Below are positions 57,901 to 64,000 of a stretch of 64,000 nt of DNA, piece after piece. The stretch's first letter is position 1, and each line of letters begins with the position of its first letter. Below the pieces are notes generated by a model, which saw nothing but the letters and a program-made list of their open reading frames with translations, had not been told where the DNA came from and did not search any database. The position numbers and the translations under genes are program-made. The DNA is from Channa striata (taxonomy: Eukaryota > Chordata > Actinopteri > Anabantiformes > Channidae), in contig CM065169.1 in the NCBI GenBank assembly GCA_033026295.1, positions 7,918,462 to 7,982,461 of the forward strand, read 5' to 3'.

Positions 57901-60900
57901 CAAACCATAATCAGGATTGTTTAAAACACATTTTTTTTTGGCTGAGTAAATTTGCTTTTATAAAACTGCTTATTACTTCAGTCAAAGATTTTGTTTGTAG
58001 TGTATTACATTTTGCTGTGTGCAGGGCTGTGCAGTTTCAAACTGCTCAGAGTGGCCTTGCTAAAACTTGAAATATTAGATAGAAACTGTAGATTTTAAAC
58101 TGGACCCACATGCATCGCTCACCTGTTGAAGGCCAACGTGTCACGTGGAGTTGATAAAAGAGAGATTCCTCAAGGGGGAGACACAGGACAATTCATGTTA
58201 AATTCATCAAAGAAGACTTCACGGCTCCACCTGATCTATATTTTATTTAAAAAAGTATATTTCAACACAATTATGTATATTTTATGTATGTTCTAAATAA
58301 CATCTGACTACTTTTCTCCAATCTGAACAGGTTAAGTGACTGATTCATGACAGGATTCATGACACGTGATTATAATTAATGGAAATACTTATAACGCTAC
58401 AATCCAGTTATTCATAAGATTTTCTAACATATCTGTCAAGGGCATTTGTAATATAATTTAAAATATTCTTTTAACTCAAAAATCAAAAGCAAATTAACGT
58501 TTAAATTGAATGTATTCATCAATTTCCTTTTGTTTTATTGCATTTGTCAGCTTCTTTTTATTTAATTGTATTTTAGTTAACTTTTTCTTTTGGTGGCCAA
58601 CAATTGTGTCAACAATTTTATCACTTTTTATTGGGCCATGTTATTTGAGGAGGGAAAATAAGCGTAAAAATAAACATTTGTATTTAATTCAGGACTTTCT
58701 AATTATTAGAATTCAACATTTAAACAACAAAAAATGATCTGTAGATTAATCATATCTGTCATTAATTAATCGCAGACATTTTCGTGTTGTGACAGATTAC
58801 ATGCACTGATTTCACAATGTTCTGGAAGAAAGCAATAAGTGATTTTATGGTTTCACTCAACTGATACCACATAATAACCCTATAAATAAGTCTATAAATT
58901 ATGACTCAGTATAATAAGCTGTTTGTGAAAACGTGCCTTTAATGACCTTGAAGATTCAAGGAATAGGAATATTAAACATTTATGTCCTTTTAATTTGCCT
59001 GGTGTTAGTCTTGGCTCAGACTCAAGGCCTCGTACACCTCCAAAGATTAGTTGAAGATCTGTTTAAAAATCGATTCTGGTCAGCACAGACTGTGAGACAC
59101 AGGCCAGACACTCCGTCTGGTGCTAGAGACGTCCTGGTCTTTTGTCTGTGGAAAAGCTGACGCATATCCTTTTTTCACAGATGCTTAATGATGGTGGGAG
59201 GTGAGTGGGGCGGAAGGCAATGATTACAGTAGGATGTTTGATGTCTGAGGTGGAGTAGGCACTGTGTGTGTGTGTGTACAATATTTTATTGCCATACCTG
59301 CAGAAGAATGCATTCTGGTCGAGCTAGTTGAATGTTGCCTGTAATGGCATACAAACACACATTCTTTGTAGGCTCGGACACTTGGCTTTTTTACTTTGAG
59401 CTAAGTCCTATTGTTTACAGTGTTCACAATGAAACATCATAGGGCTCTAACATTTACTTAGTAATAAACACTTTGGAGAAGCGTGACTGTCTGCACAATA
59501 TTGCTGGACTGTCACATGCACGCAACAGATGTGCTCCTGTTTTTAGCGATCCACCCAACTCCTTAATGCCTATATGCACAAAAACACATTGTTTTATAGA
59601 CTGCCAATGGTAGACATTTCACAATGTGCACCTCTTTATGAAATGGAGCGTGATACTGCTGGTGGCATCATAGGCATTTATTTATACATTTACAACACTG
59701 TCCCGTGGCTGAATGAAATAGCTTACCTTTGTTACTGCCATAAAGCTTGTAATCAGGACAAGATGTGGCATTTATTACAAGCCAGATATTCTTGGTTTTT
59801 ATTTTTTTGAATCAGTTATATTTAGGATCCATTCGTCTTTGTTGAGACCACTGACATTTTTTGGCACAACCCCACTGTCTGTTCCCTTAGCAAATGATTG
59901 AAAAAAGAAACACCACTGAACGCGTCTGAAGACTACTCTGTGATTGTGCTTGACTGATGCAGAAACACCTGAAAATGCCATTGATCATGATGCTGAGCAC
60001 AGCTACACACTGTTATTCTCATTTGGTTGGTTTGGGTTAAGGGTTTCATCATTAAGGAGTGGATAATTCTGTAATTCTCATTCATATTTTGTAAATATGA
60101 GCGCTCAAAGTAAATTGGCAGGACAGTTAAGCCACAGTGTTGTAGTAGCAGAGTTGTTCCTGCTAAAATATCCCTTACCTTCCTGCGATAATACGCCACT
60201 TTAAAGGCAGCGTATGTCTGTCTGAAATCAGAACATCCACTTCTATGTCATGTGCCCTTTCGTCAATTCCATTAGACTTTTGCACATTTCATTAATTAAT
60301 ACTCAGCACAGAATTGACGTATGACTACTTGTAACAGAATTTCTGGTGACATTTCTAAAGTACCCTCGAGCCCATGTGGCTATATTAATTTCAGTATTAT
60401 GACGGTTTCTCTGCAATGCTGCCTGAGCCTCAACAGTCATTTATGCTCTTAGCCTTTACATACTTTTTTCTAAATCATTTCACAATATTGTATATGGAAA
60501 TGGTAAAATATATATATATATATTGTCAACTATAGAAGGGTTCAAGTGGTTCAGTTTTGGAAATGACGTGTGTATATTTAGAAAGAATACTATGAAGTGG
60601 CAGCACATTATTCAGTAACTCCATTCATTATCACACATTAATAAGCAATCAGGGGTTTTGCTGAGACAGCTACAGTTTCTAGTGGTATTTAATCAAATCT
60701 AAAATGAATTATCTGACTCTCGATTTAGTGTTTTTATTTTCACTCATGGTACATTTCCCGTTTATGTTAGGCTGCAGTTTGAGGTAACATTAAAACACTG
60801 GGAATATCATTTTCACGGTGGTTTTCGTTAAATGACTTGTTTGACACACAGTAATTGTCCATTCAATATTGATATTGAAAAAATCTTTATAAAATGCTTG

Positions 60901-62599
60901 ATTGTACTCAAATGTAACATGTTTAATAATGTGACTCACTTAAAATACTCTTTATATTTTGCTGATTATTTTCTATAATCATTTTCTTTTTTTCCTTATA
61001 TTTGCAGGCAAATTTGTTTTTCTGAGAAACTCCTTTTTATTTTTCTGAAAGTTGTCTAGAAATACCAAACTTAACACTTACACAACTAACTGTTCTGTTA
61101 TGTTAAGAGCCACTGAAGGAGACATTTAATTGGGGTATCTGGGAAAGCTGGGAGATTAAAGGTCCACTCCAATATTTTGGAAGTATGCTGACTAAATAAT
61201 GACACTTGTTTATTAATTACTAAAAATGTTTTATTTCACTAGGAATCTCCTTACCATGATGCTACATTGAGCACATTTTCTGCTTTCTGTCTCTATCATA
61301 TATGATTGCGATCCACCTTTGCATTTAACCATTTCAACCTCTCAAACAAAATACTGCATGTTGAATAGAAATACATTCATTTTAGAATGAAAATCAACAC
61401 AACTCTATAGTTGTGTTTTAAAATACACCAATATTGATTTTTCTTGACCCACGTTAAACTGTGGACTTTGTTTCTCATCTTGGCATTCACTACTGTGCAG
61501 AAACTTCTGAAGGTCTGGGTGTCAACATTGTTCAACTAACGGAAGAACAATCTTTACCCAGTCGTCAAACACGACCTGCCTCTACCACTGTAAAAGGGGA
61601 ATCTATCGCTGGTAGCTCAGGCCATAGAGGCAGCCTGCTCTCACACACACCCACCCCCCTTAAGAAACACACTTTGACTGAACAGTCTGTGGCCATTTAT
61701 TGAATCCACCTTTAGGAGAAACACACTTTAGAAGTTTAAAGTCTAGAGAAGGAAAAATTTCATAACAACTTTAATGACACTTGGAGGCCTGATTATTGAA
61801 TGACCTGCCTATTTTGGTTCAAAACACTGTTAATTATTAACTTATTCTTTACCTGGAAATGAACTGGAGGTCTGTGAGAAAGGTCTTTGCTATAGGTCCA
61901 TTGTCATGTTTTCTTTAATTGCATGTGTTATCTTTGAAACAGACTTAAGATTGGCAAATGGTCCTGTTGCTCCCTGGCATTATCCTTATTGGTGGAGTCA
62001 TTATTTACCACCCAGGGGAAGTTTAAAGTCTAGGTCATAAAGCACATTTTATGTGTCAAACCTCAGTTGAAAGTGTCCAGTGTACACACATATTTTACTG
62101 TAGCACAATGCTTTTTATGGATTTCCTGTATTTCCCATTCTTTGTGTCAAAGAGACATCACAATACAATAAAGCAGCAGAGGTGGCAAAAGGGCAGAGGC
62201 CTTTTAAAAAAAGCGCCCCTGGCTTCCCCATAGAGCTGCCCTTGGCTGAATGCACACACACACTGGAATCACAAGCTGCATCGGAGACAACAAGTCATCA
62301 CAGGGAAACTAATAACACACTGAAAACACAGGAATCTGTCAATGGCAGCCTGTCAGTGCCGTCAATTGCAGAGACCAAACCTCAGTAAATAAATTATAAG
62401 CAAATCTGTTAATAGCCTCCTGCAGCTAGTGAGGATGGCTAAACTAACATTAGGCTACAGCCTGTAGAGGTTAACACACTGCAAGTAACAGCCAAGCCTT
62501 GATGCAAAAATACAAAGATTCTTGTGTTAACATGCAGGGAGGAAAAGTAAAAACTTGGTTAAGGTTTGAACTTCATCAATTGTTCTCCAGGACTCAGTT
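54991..62599. other. Intergenic, no gene recognised
   Basis: Apart from the CRE cluster, AT-rich sequence without recognisable exons on either strand. A C/T-rich stretch at 56.06-56.26 kb gives open frames in several phases because of composition. The human order would place the 3-prime end of RELN beyond SLC26A5, on the same strand. I looked for its basic C-terminal exon and did not find it within this window. Confidence 0.5.
55578..55605 (+). promoter_or_regulatory. Cluster of three CRE/ATF-type sites
   Basis: TGACGCA (55578-55584), TGACGTC (55587-55593) and TGACGTA (55599-55605) all lie in the same orientation within 28 bases, in a GC-richer island surrounded by AT-rich sequence. CREB/ATF-family binding is plausible. 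The island sits about 0.7 kb beyond the presumed slc26a5 start and could be an enhancer of it or a promoter for an unrecognised transcript. Confidence 0.45.
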
Positions 62600-62775
62600 G
62601 CTTCAGTTGCCGGATTTGCTGCTGGTGGGTCACATGGCAGCCATCGCCACTGGTGTATGAATGAGTGTGTGTATGAATGTATGGATGAGAAGCTACATTT
62701 GGAAAAAGCGCTTTGAATAAAAGCGCCTTGGATAAAAGCTGTATATAAGCACGCATTTACTATTTACCATTAATT
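62600..62775 (+). repeat. 3-prime end of teleost dispersed repeat
   Basis: Contains CACTGGTGTATGAATGAGTG, then GAAAAAGCGCTTTGAATAAA, then GCCTTGGATAAAAGCTGTAT, and a TATTTACCATT-like end. I recognise the GCGCTTTG...ATAAAAGC...TATATAAG order as the usual 3-prime end of the family whose other copy sits at 31728-31918 in the opposite orientation. Confidence 0.6.
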
Positions 62776-64000
62776 TGCACCGTGACAGTTTAATGAAACA
62801 AAGCCATTGTTAATACACTTGTGCTTTTCCTGTCCTTAAAAAAATCAGCCGTGGAAAGATGTAGTAACACAAGAAAATGCACAGATTTTGAAAAAAAAAA
62901 GACTTAAAACTGCAATAAAACTGCAAACTGAGTTGAACATACCAGTATATGGTGCTTGAAAATTCCAAAGAAAAATCTGTAAAAAAAAAAGTCGGTTGTA
63001 AAATTGTTAAAATTGTAAAGCGGACAGCTGCATTTCAGTTTATAGCAGGGATCAAGCACCTAAAAGTCAAGATTTTTAGGTGTATATATTTTTTACATCT
63101 TTTAAACTTGATGCCCTATTTTATATCGTCTGTATCACTAAAGACCAAACCCTGATGACGTCAACCCTCCTATCAGCCTCCTGTTAATCTACAATTGCCA
63201 GCTGCCTCACACTCATACAGACTGTACTACACTGATGTAGCCGTCCACACTCCTCAGGTTCAGATAGAACGTGATTGTTTATAACCATCTTTCACATCTT
63301 GTTAACAGCAGTGAAGCAGCCCAGGACACGATGTGTGCCGACGTTACAAGTTGTTCTTGTTCTCAGAGATATACACTTTTTTAAAGCAGAAACAGACACT
63401 GCACTATTTCAGTTGTATTTGTTGTTTATTCTTATGCTGTAATCCAACTTTTTTGCAGGCATCAGTAGTAAGAGTATTTTCTGTCTCTTAATGTTTTAAT
63501 ATATCTTCACAAATTACCAGTGATTTTCTTGATTGGGTATAACTCTCTTTTTATGTAGTCTATTTCGGTCAGCAAACCACGTGATACTTTGTTTTGGACA
63601 CCATATTGGATGTGCACTTGTGATCCTGTCTTCTGATTTATTTGGGATTTCACAAATCACAGCATTTCACATTCAAGACATTCAAGACTCATGTCCACTA
63701 GATGTCACTAACATGACTGTACCGAATCAAAGTGTCAGTAGAGAAACAAGATATAATTGTATTTTCTGTGTTTTCGTCTAGAAATCAATTTACAAAACTT
63801 TGCGTTGCACAAAGAACGCACAAGCAATTTCTGGGCCAGCTTGTCCACGTTCTAACAGTGTATCATGGTGGTCCTGGCAGTCAGACAGTGACGGATTAGG
63901 ATCAGTTACCAGGTGATTTTAAGACCCGTCTCTGCAAGTTCCTGGAGGGAGCCTGCATGGGCCAGAGGACATTAAGGGGGGTATCAGGGATAGATTTAAA
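62776..64000. other. Right edge, nothing recognised
   Basis: AT-rich sequence with no recognisable exon, RNA gene or repeat. The final 150 bases are somewhat GC-richer, but no frame with similarity was seen. Confidence 0.5.

Noticed and set aside
55000..64000. Expected 3-prime end of reln next to slc26a5
   Set aside because: No segment resembling the basic reelin C-terminus or its upstream repeats was seen, so it is either further away or not syntenic here.

Overview
The window is vertebrate nuclear DNA, most probably from a ray-finned (teleost) fish. It carries five protein genes whose spliced frames can be followed by eye. Four stand in the order pmpcb(+), dnajc2(-), psmc2(+), slc26a5(-), the same neighbourhood and relative orientation I know from human 7q22 (recalled). 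The fish assignment rests on compact introns, the repeat classes (L2-type LINEs with a conserved 3-prime tail, Tc1 and hAT remnants) and a prestin of the non-mammalian exchanger type. It is not a prokaryotic sequence, so operons, ribosome binding sites and CRISPR arrays do not apply.

Layout. 1-18.8 kb: gene-poor and repeat-rich, with recurring copies of one 17-bp motif, a LINE remnant (8.93-9.53 kb), a 2.2-kb L2 LINE with a YADD box (12.89-15.08 kb), a solo L2 tail (16.45-16.57 kb) and a further dispersed repeat (17.69-17.99 kb). 18.8-20.05 kb: an intron-free phax frame on the minus strand. 20.9-27.5 kb: pmpcb, 13 exons, with a decayed LINE fragment in intron 2 and a hAT element with intact 8-bp target duplications in intron 10. 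27.5-34.6 kb: dnajc2, 16 exons, minus strand, with a dead Tc1 in intron 1. 35.1-39.4 kb: psmc2, 11 exons. 39.6-40.4 kb: a putative terminal-inverted-repeat element. 40.8-51.8 kb: slc26a5 (prestin), 17 coding exons, minus strand, with upstream non-coding exon(s) probably reaching about 54.9 kb. 55-64 kb: no gene recognised.

Functions. phax (snRNA export adaptor), pmpcb (catalytic half of the mitochondrial presequence peptidase), dnajc2 (ribosome-associated J-protein with SANT domains), psmc2 (19S proteasome ATPase Rpt1) and slc26a5 (anion exchanger / motor protein) do not form one pathway. Architecture links them: phax and pmpcb diverge from an 877-bp spacer, dnajc2 and psmc2 diverge from a 487-bp spacer that looks like a bidirectional promoter, and pmpcb and dnajc2 converge with interlocked poly(A) signals. 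In every multi-exon gene the listed exons use GT-AG junctions and sum to an exact multiple of three.

I found no convincing previously undescribed system. The observations most worth checking are the single-exon phax (possible retrogene), the hAT insertion, the interlocked poly(A) signals, prestin-specific sequence oddities, and a Cys-rich candidate exon near 7.75 kb.
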